In this document: positions 50,703 through 60,940 of the stretch, piece by piece | Position numbering within the stretch: position 1 is the first letter of the stretch | Layout of the letters: every line of letters starts with the position of its first letter | Assembly (NCBI GenBank): GCA_963210315.1 | Contig: OY723257.1 | Span: 682,001-746,000, forward strand | Origin: Rhynchopus euleeides | Lineage: Eukaryota; Euglenozoa; Diplonemea; Diplonemida; Diplonemidae | DNA: 64,000 nt | Direction of reading: 5' to 3' | Program-made: the position numbers and the translations under genes | The notes under the pieces: model-generated | Databases searched by the model: none | What the model was told of the DNA's origin: nothing | The model's input: only the letters and a program-made list of their open reading frames with translations

Positions 50703-51716
50703 ACGTGTTTTGCCTGATGAAGGTTGGTGTGAGTGTGCGCACAGTCATAGCAACAAGGCAAGGTAGATTGTGTTTGTCACCCAAAGCGCTGCCAACTATC
50801 TTTTTCACTGTGACAAGCTTTCTTCTTGTGTGAAAAAGAAATACTAAAGCTTCGACGACCAACCCACGACGTCCGATGGAGCCAAACCAAGGCAAAGCCA
50901 TGGCACGCGCAGAAACAGGTCTTTTCAATCTTTTTTTCTTTCTTTAAAGACTTTTGCCGGGGAAAAGGGGTTGCCAAATGTGCTGCATCATCCGGGGAAA
51001 AGACAGAGAGAGATGGTTTTCTTCTTCTTCGATATCGACGACCGCCAGCCTGCCGTCGCGAGAGAATGGGGGGGGGGGGGGCAAAAGGAGGAGATGAGAG
51101 GGCATTGACGCCCCTCTCGCACAAGGCCCGGAGGGACCTGGGAGGGAATCAAGGGGACCGGGGGGCCCCCCCTCTCTCCTAAAAGAAGATCAGAGAGCAT
51201 GAGTCTGAAATTAAACAGGAAAATGGTTTTGAGGGGTTCTTCGCCATGCGGTGCCGGAAAAAATCGGCGCGTTTTGTTTTCTTTTTTTTTTGGCACATCG
51301 TCCCTCCTGAGGGCCTACGACATAGGCGAAGGAAAGACACGCCGAAAACAGAACTTTTTCTTCTGCCGAAAAAAAACAAGCCCCGGTATAGCGAAAAATT
51401 CCCCTCGTTGAGCAGAGAATAATCGCCTGTCCCTACCCTCCCTTCAGTGACGGAGGGGGGCGGGTTTACTGACAGAGAGTGTGAGAAATCTTAGCAGCCC
51501 TGCCTGCAACGGCGAGGGGGTGTTTGCCAAATCTTCACACCCAACTGCAAGAAAACCCCCGCCTTCGGAATGACTTCTCGTTAGGTGCGCATTGTGTCTC
51601 AAAATTGGACTAGCATCGGAGAGTCCGTTCATCCCGCGTCATTTCCACCCAGGACGATGGGATTTCCTTTCGTTGTTCTTCGCACCCTCCCTCCCGATTC
51701 GCTTTTTTATCGCAAA

Positions 51717-52146
51717 AATACTACGAGAAACACTTGGCCTCTACGCTGTGAGTGTTGCATTGGACGCTTCCACCCGGACGGTCAGATCGTGTGTCCCTCA
51801 GTCAGGAGAGGAGGTCTCGGTCGCTAAAAACGCGCCCCCTCGGGCAGAGTGGTTGTGTCATCGCTGTTGTGTCACACCAATTGCCTCTCGGGCGGTGTGT
51901 CTTTTTTGATTTGACAACTCCGGTTTGGTGTACCTCGATGAGCTTACCTTACCTTGTCGTCGGACACAACATATCATCGTTGTCCCAAACCCCGTAACCC
52001 ACGTGAAGTGGATCATCTGAAGTGCAGAATGAGGTGGAGCAGGTGGAGCACGAAACATAAGTAAACCATAGCAAGAGAGGCCAGCAGCAGTCCCGAGTCC
52101 ATCGCGTTCCTCGTAGCATTTCCCGTACCACACAGGTGTGTTATGT
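51717..52146. other. Copy-B-specific segment at the position of the copy-A retrotransposon
   Basis: About 430 bases lie between the TATCGCAAA and GTGCAAAAAAAT words that flank the retrotransposon in copy A. There is no gene. The word TTGCATTGGACGCTTCCACC faintly resembles R1 (TTGCGTTGACGCTTCTACAC), so it could be a diverged solo repeat or an unrelated insertion. Confidence 0.4.
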
Positions 52147-52178
52147 GCAAAAAAATAATCTGATCAAAAAAAATCATA

Positions 52179-52274
52179 GGGGGCCCTCGCTACCAGTCAC
52201 AGATCGTCAGTGAGGGGAAGCGGGGCTGGAGCCCACTTTTTCTCACTCAGTCACATCTGGTAGCGAGGGCCCCC
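52179..52274. repeat. Small MITE, CTGGTAGCGAGGGC family, copy 3
   Basis: Identical to 45508-45603; it was carried by the segmental duplication. Confidence 0.85.
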
Positions 52275-52388
52275 ATAAAGCCGACATTTCTTTTTTCCTG
52301 GTGACAACCCAATCAATCTGGAAGCAAAAACCCCCAACACACAACGCATCACGCCCCCCCCTCCTGCGGGACTGCACCCTCACAACCC

Positions 52389-53426
52389 CTACGCCTCCGC
52401 CACCTTCTTGATGAAGGTCTGCAGGGCATCGTCGGAGGCAAAGTCAAAGAGGACATGCACGTCGTAGCACCCCTCCTTGGGCACATCGCACACACGCGTC
52501 CACCCCTCGTTGGGCGGGGAGGTCACCACCTCGAGAGACACGGTCTCCGGAGCCTGGTAGAGCTCTGGCCACAGCAGGTAGCCCGCCGCCACGGTGTCCC
52601 ACAGGCGGTAGTACGGGCAGCACGGGCCAGCAACCAGCTGATAGGCGTCGAACAGCAGCTGCACCAGGTTGCGGCGGGGGGATCCGGGCTCCGTGGAGTC
52701 GATAGACTGCTGCAGCACACCGAAGAACTCTGCGTTGATGGGGGTCCTGTCCGCGATGTCCAGGGGGAAGAGGTACAGCGGCACGCCGCCACGCCCCAGC
52801 TGGCGCAGCAGGTCCGCGCCCGCCTGCGGGTCGGTGAAGACGTTCCACTCCGCGTGGCTGTTGTTCCACTTGAACTGGTTGGGGTCCAGGTTCCCCGCCA
52901 CCCGCACGGCACCCGCCATCCAGTAGACAGCCTTGATGTTGCGCGCCAGGCAGGGGTGGCGCTTCAGGAGGTTCGTCAGAGGGGTCGGCGCCGACACGAT
53001 CACCAGCGACACATTCTTGTTCCGCCTGAGGTAGCGCTCCAGCCACATGTCGCCGTCGAGGAAGGGCCACTGCTGGGTGGTGTTCGGCTGCAGCTTCTCC
53101 GTCAGGTTCATGAACTTCATGGAGTCCGCACGGTATTCATAAGGGAAGGGGTTGTACATGCGGGCACGGCTCAGAGACAGGTCCACGTCCCAGCTGTCCG
53201 TGGTGCCGTGCGCCGCAGCGATGACCTGGTGGAGCTGCTCGGCAGCCACCATGCTGGAAGGGAGCACGGAGTCGGCGTTCACCACAACCTCCCCGTCGAA
53301 GTCGCTGAACTTCGACAGCAGCACCGTGCACATGTAGTCATCCACAGCTGCATCGTGCATCAGAACAACGCTGCCGCTCGCCCCCGTCAGGAGGGCGGCG
53401 CCCACAAGCCACAGAGGCATCATCAT
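52389..53426 (-). CDS. Secreted inosine/uridine-type nucleoside hydrolase, copy B
   Basis: The 345-residue product appears identical to copy A (45718-46755): same signal peptide, HDAAVDD site and AEWNVFTDPQ motif. The only coding change noticed is TCC to TCT at about 52706, which is silent. This copy sits in uninterrupted duplication copy B, with the ankyrin gene as its right-hand neighbour. Because flanks as well as coding sequence are duplicated, both copies probably keep the same promoter. Confidence 0.88.
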   Translation of the reverse strand: MMMPLWLVGAALLTGASGSVVLMHDAAVDDYMCTVLLSKFSDFDGEVVVNADSVLPSSMVAAEQLHQVIAAAHGTTDSWDVDLSLSRARMYNPFPYEYRADSMKFMNLTEKLQPNTTQQWPFLDGDMWLERYLRRNKNVSLVIVSAPTPLTNLLKRHPCLARNIKAVYWMAGAVRVAGNLDPNQFKWNNSHAEWNVFTDPQAGADLLRQLGRGGVPLYLFPLDIADRTPINAEFFGVLQQSIDSTEPGSPRRNLVQLLFDAYQLVAGPCCPYYRLWDTVAAGYLLWPELYQAPETVSLEVVTSPPNEGWTRVCDVPKEGCYDVHVLFDFASDDALQTFIKKVAEA

Positions 53427-54330
53427 GGCTGGATTTGGTCTGGATGTCGGGTGGCGGGTGTCAGGTGTGGCGGGTGATGTACAATATTGTTGAGAAAGTG
53501 CCCTCCCCCGGCTGATCTGACAGGGGGTGGACCTGCCCACGTTTGTGCGGGGGGGAGAGCTATCTTGTTGAAGATCTGCTCGGTGGGCAGAAGGGAGGGC
53601 TGGGGCGGGCTGGGGCGGGGAGCGATCTGACGTGCATCGCGAAGCTCTGTGCGAAACCCAACCACCCACACCCTCATTGCGCGGGTGGTGTGCGGCGCGC
53701 CCACAAAGCGGGGGGAGCCCACGACAACACCACACAAGCCCCCCCCCCGCGCAGTGTCTCTTTGAAAGGGGTGTGAGGGCATCATCGCTTCTCACGGCAT
53801 GCACCCAACGCATCTCCACGAACAACACACAGAGCGACACACAGAGCCCTGTTTGATCACGGGTACCGAGGCCGCAAAGAGGAGTGGCGAGACCACAGGG
53901 CCATGGGCGAAAGGGCACTGCGGAGTTTGCAATGTTTGAATTGCCCACCACCACCACCACCACCACCACCCAGCACAAAACGCAGAGCACACCGAGCTGG
54001 GACGGCTCTTGATGCAATTGTCTAATACCTCACTCACGCACACAGTCAAGTGGTTCTACCGCGCACACACACACAGAGCATCATTATTCAGACTAGAATA
54101 GATAGGCCCTCCCGCCCAAAAGCGTGGAACGACACCTATCACCTACCACCTCGGCAGTGTGTGTGTGTGTGTCAGCTCCCTCTCCCCCCCCCCCCCTTCT
54201 CTTCAACCATCGCAACCCACCCGACATCAGGCCTTTTTTTTGCCGATGTTTTTGGGGCAGAAAATCGACACCTTTTTTTTTGACTTTTTTTCCATCCCCC
54301 CACCCCACCCCACCCTCCCCCACCAGCTTT

Positions 54331-54966
54331 CTACGCCTCCTGCTGCTCGCCTTCAAGGATGATCCTGTCGACATCTTCGAGGGTCGGCGCGGGGGGCTTT
54401 TCGGAAGGGGCGGTTGGCCGCCGCAGCAGCTTGAGCGCCGGGTCCTCCAGGTGCCGCCTGACGAGCGTCAGGAGGTACGGCTTGAGCAGCTCCTGCGTCT
54501 CCTCGGGAAGCTTCTCCAGGAGGGATGTCTTCTTCGGGTCGTCGGAGGGGAGGATGGTCCACACGCGGAACAGCGTGATGAGGCGGCGCCCGGTGGCGAG
54601 GGAGTGCTTCTCGCAGAGCTCCTCGACGGTGACCTCCTGGGGCATGTGGGGGGGGAGATTGAGGCGTGCGTTGGGAGTCGCGCCCACAGCCAGCAGGAGC
54701 CCCACAACGTTCCACCGCTCGCCCATGCAGGCGTAGTGCAGTGCGGAACCCATCATGCGCTCGCCACTCTGGTGCGTCATGATGTACTTCCCCCAATCCG
54801 AAGAGTATTTCACCCCGAGCAGCCTGTTCTTATAGTAGACGTACCCCTTGGTGTCGGGGTCGAACCCGCCCTCCACAAGCTCAACGACACCCTGGAAGTC
54901 GCCCTCTTTGCAACGGCTGACGAAGTCCATCTCGGGTGTCTTCGTGAGCTGGCATCGTGCTGCCAT
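54331..54966 (-). CDS. Ankyrin-repeat protein
   Basis: 211 residues, one exon, from an ATG at 54966 directly after an (AG)n tract on the coding strand. Residues 12-40 (DFVSRCKEGDFQGVVELVEG, GFDPDT) and 68-100 (GSALHYACMGERWNVVGLLL, AVGATPNAR) are ankyrin units separated by a 28-residue insert (YVYYKNRLLGVKYSSDWGKY). The C-terminal half is helical (EELLKPYLL-type segments) and ends acidic. Ankyrin repeats bind other proteins; the partner cannot be told from sequence. No signal or membrane segment is seen. Confidence 0.75.
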   Translation of the reverse strand: MAARCQLTKTPEMDFVSRCKEGDFQGVVELVEGGFDPDTKGYVYYKNRLLGVKYSSDWGKYIMTHQSGERMMGSALHYACMGERWNVVGLLLAVGATPNARLNLPPHMPQEVTVEELCEKHSLATGRRLITLFRVWTILPSDDPKKTSLLEKLPEETQELLKPYLLTLVRRHLEDPALKLLRRPTAPSEKPPAPTLEDVDRIILEGEQQEA

Positions 54967-55872
54967 TGTCTCTCTCTCTCTCTCTCTCTCTCTTGGGAAG
55001 GCCCGGCGGGGAGGGGGGAAAGGGGGGGGGGGGGGTGGAGGGGCGAAGTGTCTCTACAAAAGGTACAGACAGCCCCTTCCCCCAGGATCCGCCTGCATGT
55101 GGTGTTGTGGGGGTGTGGTGTGTGGTGTGGTGTGTTGTGGTTTGTATTGTGGGTGGTATTGAGGGTACCCTTGCCGCCCGGCTACAAGGCTCAATGCACG
55201 ATGGAAGGGAGGGGGTGGGGGCGGTGCGTCGTCGGGGGCAGCTTATCCACAGCAGATCTGAAAATGGGGGGCGAGGAAAACCCTGGCTTCAAACCACAGA
55301 GAACATTCAGACATGCGGAGTAATTTCCACACGTCGTTCCACGTGACAACTGTTCTTTTTCGGATCCCCACCCCGCCACCCCCCACCACCCCACGAATGG
55401 GGCGTTGGTTGCCACCGGATAGGGTGGCGATACAAAAATCGTCGGGACGTGCATCACACGATCCGACCACGTCCACACCACTTTGCATTTCCTTTTCTTG
55501 CAGCTTGCAAGGGGGCCAGGGGATGGGGAGGGGAGATACGACAGCCACCCCATGTTTTATTTGATAGCCCCCCCCTCTGTGCCGTTTTTCCTGCTGGCGT
55601 CTTCTTTGCTGCGACCCGCCTCCCGCCCTATCCCACCTTCTTTCGTTCGGTTCGGTTCAAGGGGAAGGGACACATTCCCTGCAATCTTGTTCGTTCGTTG
55701 GCTCAGCAAACACGCGATGTGGGCCCGGTTTACTTCTTCCTGCGGCGCTTCTTACGACGATCCCGGCTGTTGCAGGAGGGTGGCATGTGGTGGATGCGGT
55801 GTCGATAATGCGAATATCACACACAGGTGTAGCCCCCGCCCCCATACACACACACACGTTTAATCTTTTGGT
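54967..55872. other. Intergenic region with (CT)n and (GTGGT)n repeats
   Basis: (CT)n lies at about 54968-54993 immediately upstream of the ankyrin-gene start, a G run at about 55021-55036, and a GTGTGGTGTGG tract near 55115-55140. No gene is supported. Confidence 0.5.
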
Positions 55873-57687
55873 TTAGTGCAGGTCGCAACGACCAAGCTCT
55901 GGAGCTGCCTCATACCTGGAAGATTCCGACGACGAAGACGACGAGTCGGATGACGACGACGAGTCGTACACCGCCAGCTGCCTGCTGGAAGAGGCCCCCC
56001 CTCTGTTGCCGCCGCGCCACCCCGGGGGGGGCAGGATGCCCTTGCCCTTCAGCCCTGCAAGCAGGTCGGCGCCCTTGCCCCAGTTGGACGTGTCCACAGC
56101 GGGGGGCATGCCGAAGCTGTAGGCGCGCCGCATGTCCTGCAGTTCTCTGTCGGTCTTGATGTAGGCGTTGAGCGCAACGAACTCAGCCTCATCGACGACC
56201 TTGCTGTCGAACATCTTCGCGAAGACGCGGGAGATGTGCGTGCAGGCAGTGCGCGGCTGGCTCCAGCACAGCACCTTTGTCACGGACCGAGTGAACCCAC
56301 CACGGACAAGCAGGCGGTGGACATCTTCGAAGTCTGAGTCCTCCTTCGTCTTCTGCAGCAGAGAGAAGTACATATAGAGGAGCTGCAGCCGCTTCCCGTC
56401 GTCGTGGAGGTAACGGTCGCGCGTGCGGACGTCGAGAACGCGCAGCACATCCTTAATCTTGTGCTCGCGCTTCATCACCCACCCCACGCAGGCGTCGATC
56501 GCCTCCTGGCGGTCGGGATGCAGGTCCCACATCAGGTCGAGGAACTTCTCCACCTCCGCCTCCTTCAGGCAGTCGGCGCTGCGTGTGTGTGTGGGTGGGA
56601 GTGGGGAGGTGCAACAGGGTGGGGCGTGTGTTGCACTGCGCCGCCCCCCTCTCCGTCTGGAGGCATCCTGGGGAGGACGGTTTACGCTGTGGCTCCCTCC
56701 AGTGACAGGAACCCCCGAACCCTCCCCTGCTGGCTCCGCCAGCACCACAACCATTCGACAGTGTCATGGGGGACATACGTGTCGACCTCGTCGTAGTAGT
56801 CCACAGGGCCTGCAAGCCGCGCAATCTCGTATGCAGTCGGGTTCTCCGGCTCGCGTCCCTGTTGGATGGGGCACAAAGAACATGCGGGCACACAGGTTGT
56901 TTGACGCTTCTGCACACAAACCCCTGAAATGATACTGCTCACACCCTTGAGCCTTGATGAAGGGTGGGGTTGGTGTATGCGTCACATTTGGCTACGAAAT
57001 ACCCCATTTGGGGAGACAATACAGAAGACGTGAGTGACGGCAGATAGCCGTAGCCGTAGCAGCAGCAGCTCAACACCGAAAAGTGTGAGGAACCAAACAT
57101 ACCAGCGGGATGTTGTGCTTGCCGAAGGTCACCTTCACAGCCTGCCCAGCCAGGGCCTTCCCCTTGATGCAGTTCCGCGCCTTGGCAGCGTGGGACATGG
57201 TGCGGAAGTGCGCCGCACCCACAGTCTTCTCCTGCACGAGAGAGACGCTCAGAAGCCCCGGGAAGGGTGCCAGCACAACCTGCAGCCCGCGCTCCGTCAG
57301 CATCTCGGGAATGTCTTGGATCCACAGGACGTTGGATGGAGTCTCGTTGTTGCCGAACTTCCCGGTGGGCGATGCGGGCGTCGGGGTGTGCTTCGCGAAG
57401 TTAGCCGTGAGGAGCAACCCGCACACAGGCTGGGACAGGACGAAGTCGAGCGCGTGGCGGGCGGTTTCGACTGTCATGTAGTTCACAAAGGCGATGCCCT
57501 TCTCCGCGAGCACGACAATGCAGTCCAACGGCCCGAACTTCTCAAACACCTCCCACAAACGCGACTCCGTGTGGTCCTCGCCGATGCTCTTCATCCAAAT
57601 GGTGCGCGAGGGCCGGGAACTCCCCCTGCCCTTCCCCGCGCTGGTCCCGCTGCGCACCAGCTCGTCGACATAGCTGTCGTCGAACAT
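55873..57687 (-). CDS. RNA-binding protein: two RRMs plus CID-like domain, three exons
   Basis: Exons 57687-57103, 56858-56752 (donor uncertain by 6 bases) and 56578-55873 give about 465 residues. RRM1 spans about 28-95, with RNP2 IWMKSI and RNP1-like KGIAFVNYM. RRM2 spans about 112-190, with VLWIQDI and VGAAHFRTM. After a linker (ENPTAYEIARLAGPVDYYDE) comes a helical region, KFLDLMWDLHPDRQEAIDAC through KRLQLLYMYFSLLQKT, resembling a CTD-interacting (CID) fold. The tail is Ser-rich and acidic (YDSSSSSDSSSSSSESS). RRM plus CID occurs in proteins that couple RNA processing to RNA polymerase II; this assignment is tentative. Intron 1 (GTATGT...AACAG) contains a relic of the YR retrotransposon repeat. 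In intron 2 the donor is non-consensus (GTTGTG or GTGCTG). Confidence 0.7.
56899..56998 (+). repeat. Relic of the YR retrotransposon terminal repeat in an intron
   Basis: The stretch TTGACGCTTCTGCACACAAA, then CACCCTTGAGCCTTGATGAA and GGGTGGGGTTGGTGTAT, aligns with 45345-45440 of the retrotransposon with scattered mismatches. It lies wholly inside intron 1 of the RRM/CID gene. Confidence 0.7.
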
Positions 57688-59153
57688 CGCAGACACCCAC
57701 CCCCACCCGGCCCCACCACCCTCCACAGGGCGGGAGCCTGCGGCTGGGGCTCGGGGTAGGGGTGGGGCGTGGGAAGGCCGAGACGCCCTCCCGCACCTGC
57801 GCCTTGCACACCCGGTGTGCCTGTGATGTGGTGGTGTGGCGTTGTGATGCTGTGCCGCGTGTGGTGGCCCGTTTCGTTTATCCGGAATTCTGCCTTGTTG
57901 TTGGAGCAGTGCAGCCAGCTCACCCATCAGAGCTGCCAACTGCACTGATGAAAAACGGATGCTGATTCTGCGTGATGATTTTGCTGCAAGCCCGGGTATC
58001 AACTGGCTGTGCCCTCGAGGGAGGGCACACTGGGGGAGAGGAGGAGGGGGGTGGGGTGGGGTGGGGTGGGCGGACACACTGCCGACGGGATTCTTCACTA
58101 TCAACACACACACACACACCCACACCCTCCCTCTCCTGTGGTCTCTCTCTCTCTCTTGCCTTCCCCCTTTCGTCGCACGTCTGCCTCTCCGCCCCACCCC
58201 TTCGGTTGCCCTCCAGGAGCGACCGCAGCCACACCGGCTATTGCTGGCCAGCAATGAAGGACACCGGCACACCCTTTCAGCCCCCTCCCCGACCTACAAC
58301 CTCACTCCTGTTCACGATAGCCTGTTCAGGCAGCGTTTGAGGAGATTCTCGGGGTAAAAAGAAGACGTGAGAGGCAAGCAAACCCGCAAAACCCTGGTTT
58401 GCAGGTGTGTGCTGTGTGGGTGGTGGGGAGAGAGGGCGGTGATTTTTGGACTGCCAGTAAGCCGCACACGAGGGATGGAGGTGTAAATTGCAGCGGTGCC
58501 TGCTAAACTGGGTCATATATATTTACAGCACCCACACAGGGAAACACCCTGCCCACACCCTTCGTGCCTTTGTGCAAGGCTTGGTGGGGTGTGTGGGGGG
58601 TCGGGTGACATGTGGGGCCAACAACTGCAGCATCACCCTTCCATGGAATAACAGGGCCCCGACACCCCTTGGGTGTAGGCCTTGTGTCAGGGGTGTCGCA
58701 AAAGGGAGAGAGTGGGCTCGTTGTCCATTCCTTTTATCTCCCTCTCTCTCTCTCTCGCCCCCATGTTTTTTTGGAAATTTTGGAGAAAAAAAACACCCCC
58801 CCCGGTGTTTTCGGAGGGGGGGGTGGGGGGTGGGGGGCGTTCGTTTCGCAGCACCGCAAAGGAGGGGTTGCAAGCTGCAAACCTTCACTTCTGTACAATA
58901 TCAATATGTTGGTGTCTGCTGGTTTGCTTCGTTCACCAACAACCCAACCACAGAGAGAGGCTGCGTCTGGCAGGCGGTAGCCTGCAACTGCAGCGCGTCG
59001 GGAGGATGGCACACTTGAGAAGGGGGTGGGTGTGTGTGGGGAGGGGGGTGGGATTGGGGAGCGGCAGATGCAGGCACCGCCTGCCCAGCCAGTGGTCAGG
59101 TCCGACACATGGGTGGTGGCGGTGGCGGCTGGGTGTTCACGGCGGGGCCCCCT
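57688..59153. other. Intergenic region upstream of the RRM/CID gene
   Basis: Minus-strand acceptor-like CCCGAGCCCCAG lies about 65 bases before the ATG. (AC)n at about 58105-58119, (CT)n at 58141-58155 and 58740-58755, and G-rich runs follow. No gene is recognised. Confidence 0.45.
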
Positions 59154-59422
59154 TTAGGAGGCAGCGACCTCCTTCTTGTAGGCCTCGTGCTGCTCGAACT
59201 CCTTCGCAAGGAAGGGGATGGGCTTGTCGGGCATCTCAGCAAGCATCTTCGACACGATCTGTAGCAGGGTGGCGGGGATGTGGCGGTGGGGTGGCGGGGT
59301 GGTGTGGGACGGCACAGCAGGCAGCAGGCAGCAGGGAAGCACACCTCCTCCATCACGTTCGGGACGTTGTGATCCTTCAGGTACTTGATGTCCTCGTCAG
59401 CGGAGTGCTTCGTGAAGTCCAT
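59154..59422 (-). CDS. RIIa/Dpy-30-like dimerization-docking protein, copy 1 (two exons)
   Basis: Exons 59422-59345 and 59258-59154 join in phase 0 across an 86-base intron (GTGTGC...CTACAG) to give a 60-residue protein. Residues 10-50 form the two-helix RIIa/Dpy-30 pattern: YLKDHNVPNVMEE, then IVSKMLAEMPDKPIPFLAKE, with the conserved Pro-x-x-P-x-x-F-L. Such domains dimerize and dock onto amphipathic anchor helices, for example in PKA regulatory subunits, COMPASS and ciliary proteins. Here nothing else is attached, so it may be a free adaptor; a flagellar role is only a guess. An identical protein is encoded 1 kb downstream. Confidence 0.75.
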
Positions 59423-60208
59423 TGTGTATCGGTGCTCTGTACCTCCCGAATAAACTTGTGCGTTGCGGCACGGGGGCTGGCTGTGTAAGCTGTTGGGTGT
59501 GGCGGTGGCGGTGGTGCTACGGGTCCCTGCCACAAGCCTGCAGCTACACGCAGGTCCGCCACAACCAATCAGAAGGCCGCATGGGGGAGCGGTGGGGCCG
59601 GTCCGTTCTTTTCTGCCTCGCCATCGTATGGTACACGGCACTCTCCGCTGTGCCTGCCCCCACCCCCCCACCAGTGTGCGCCTCTTGGCCAGAGGTGCAC
59701 AAGTCATCACAGGAGCTGGCCGCAAGATGTACATTTCTGCCATTGCTGCCGACCCCCCCGATATTATCCACTTCACTGGTAAGAGGGGAACAGGCGGCGA
59801 TGCACACAGCACCGCCACAACGCTTTGTGATCATCGGCGGGCAGGCGGGAACACAGTGCCCATGCAGGGCTGCCGTCACGGATTCACTTTGGAATCTTCT
59901 CGGATGCTGTTGTTTCCGGCAACGGCATATTTTTGCGGCATCGTATTGCCTGCCGCCGTTCATGGCCCCCCACGCGGCACCTTTGCAAACACATTCCCGA
60001 GAACGGGTTCTGTCACAAGGCAGCACAGCGTGGCCCCACTGACCACGGGGAGGGACATGGGGAAGAAGAGAAGGGTCAGGGGTGGGTGGGTGGTGGTGGC
60101 GTCAGGTGCGCTGGATGGAGCACCCGTAGTTGACGCACAGCGGCATACAGGTACCGCCACAGGTCCGCCACGTGGGTGGTGGCGGCTGGGTGTTCATGGC
60201 GGGCCCCT
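59423..60208. other. Spacer between the two RIIa-like genes
   Basis: No gene recognised. The last 65 bases are homologous to the 3' flank of copy 1. Confidence 0.4.
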
Positions 60209-60470
60209 TTAGGAGGCAGCGACCTCCTTCTTGTAGGCCTCGTGCTGCTCGAACTCCTTCGCAAGGAAGGGGATGGGCTTGTCGGGCATCTCAGCAAGCA
60301 TCTTCGACACGATCTGTAGCAGGGTGGCGGGGATGTGGCGGTGGGGTGGCGGGGTGGTGTGGGACGGCACAGCAGGCAGCAAGGAAGCACACCTCCTCCA
60401 TCACGTTCGGGACGTTGTGATCCTTCAGGTACTTGATGTCCTCGTCAGCGGAGTGCTTCGTGAAGTCCAT
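60209..60470 (-). CDS. RIIa/Dpy-30-like dimerization-docking protein, copy 2 (two exons)
   Basis: Exons 60470-60393 and 60313-60209 encode the same 60 residues as copy 1. The intron is 79 bases, seven shorter (one CTGCCTG unit lost near its 5' end) but otherwise alike. The 3' flanks of the two copies are also related (GGTGGCGGCTGGGTGTTCA). The 5' leaders differ beyond the last dozen bases before the ATG. It is a tandem duplication kept under selection or very recent. Confidence 0.75.
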
Positions 60471-60940
60471 TGTGTATGTGCTGTGTAAATGAGCTGTCGC
60501 TGAAGCCTGCGGTTTGCCTGTGCGTGGGCGGCAGGAGGCCATGACCCGGCATACGCAGCTCTTTGAACCCCACGACTCAATACTGAAAAGGGAAGCGGGA
60601 GGACCCGCGACGCGACTACCTGACACTCTTTCCAGGCGCTGGGTGCAGGCACACAGACCCCCCACCTCATCCGCACCCACCGTCACGGACAACCATGGGG
60701 ACAAGGACACAGCCCCTCCATCACCACTGCACGGAAGTGCAGCTGGGGCGGCGCCTCGTTTCAGAGAAGAATCATTTGAACACTCCCACAGCCCCCGCCT
60801 GCCACCCCCCACAGCCCACTGCGACTCTGCGCCGCATTGCCTTGCGCTCCGAGGAAGCGGTTAAATCTGATATTCCCCGAACCCAGCCCAGCCCACTCCC
60901 CCGACGCTCCCGAGCCCCCCCCCCCCCTCTCCTCCTCCGT
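60471..60940. other. Intergenic region
   Basis: No gene or repeat family is recognised, apart from a poly-C run at about 60917-60928. Confidence 0.4.

Larger units (their letters stand above)
48970..54196 (+). repeat. Segmental duplication, copy B (uninterrupted)
   Basis: Direct copy of the host parts of 30497-47512. It lacks both large insertions and so supplies the empty sites: the T run at 51292-51301 and TATCGCAAAAA near 51709. It carries two segments absent from copy A (about 50557-50833, containing a MITE, and about 51717-52146). Confidence 0.9.

Noticed and set aside
52455-53477. Plus-strand open frame of 340 codons (and its twin at 45784-46806)
   Set aside because: Antisense to the nucleoside hydrolase genes; the real gene is identified by its signal peptide and active-site motifs on the minus strand.
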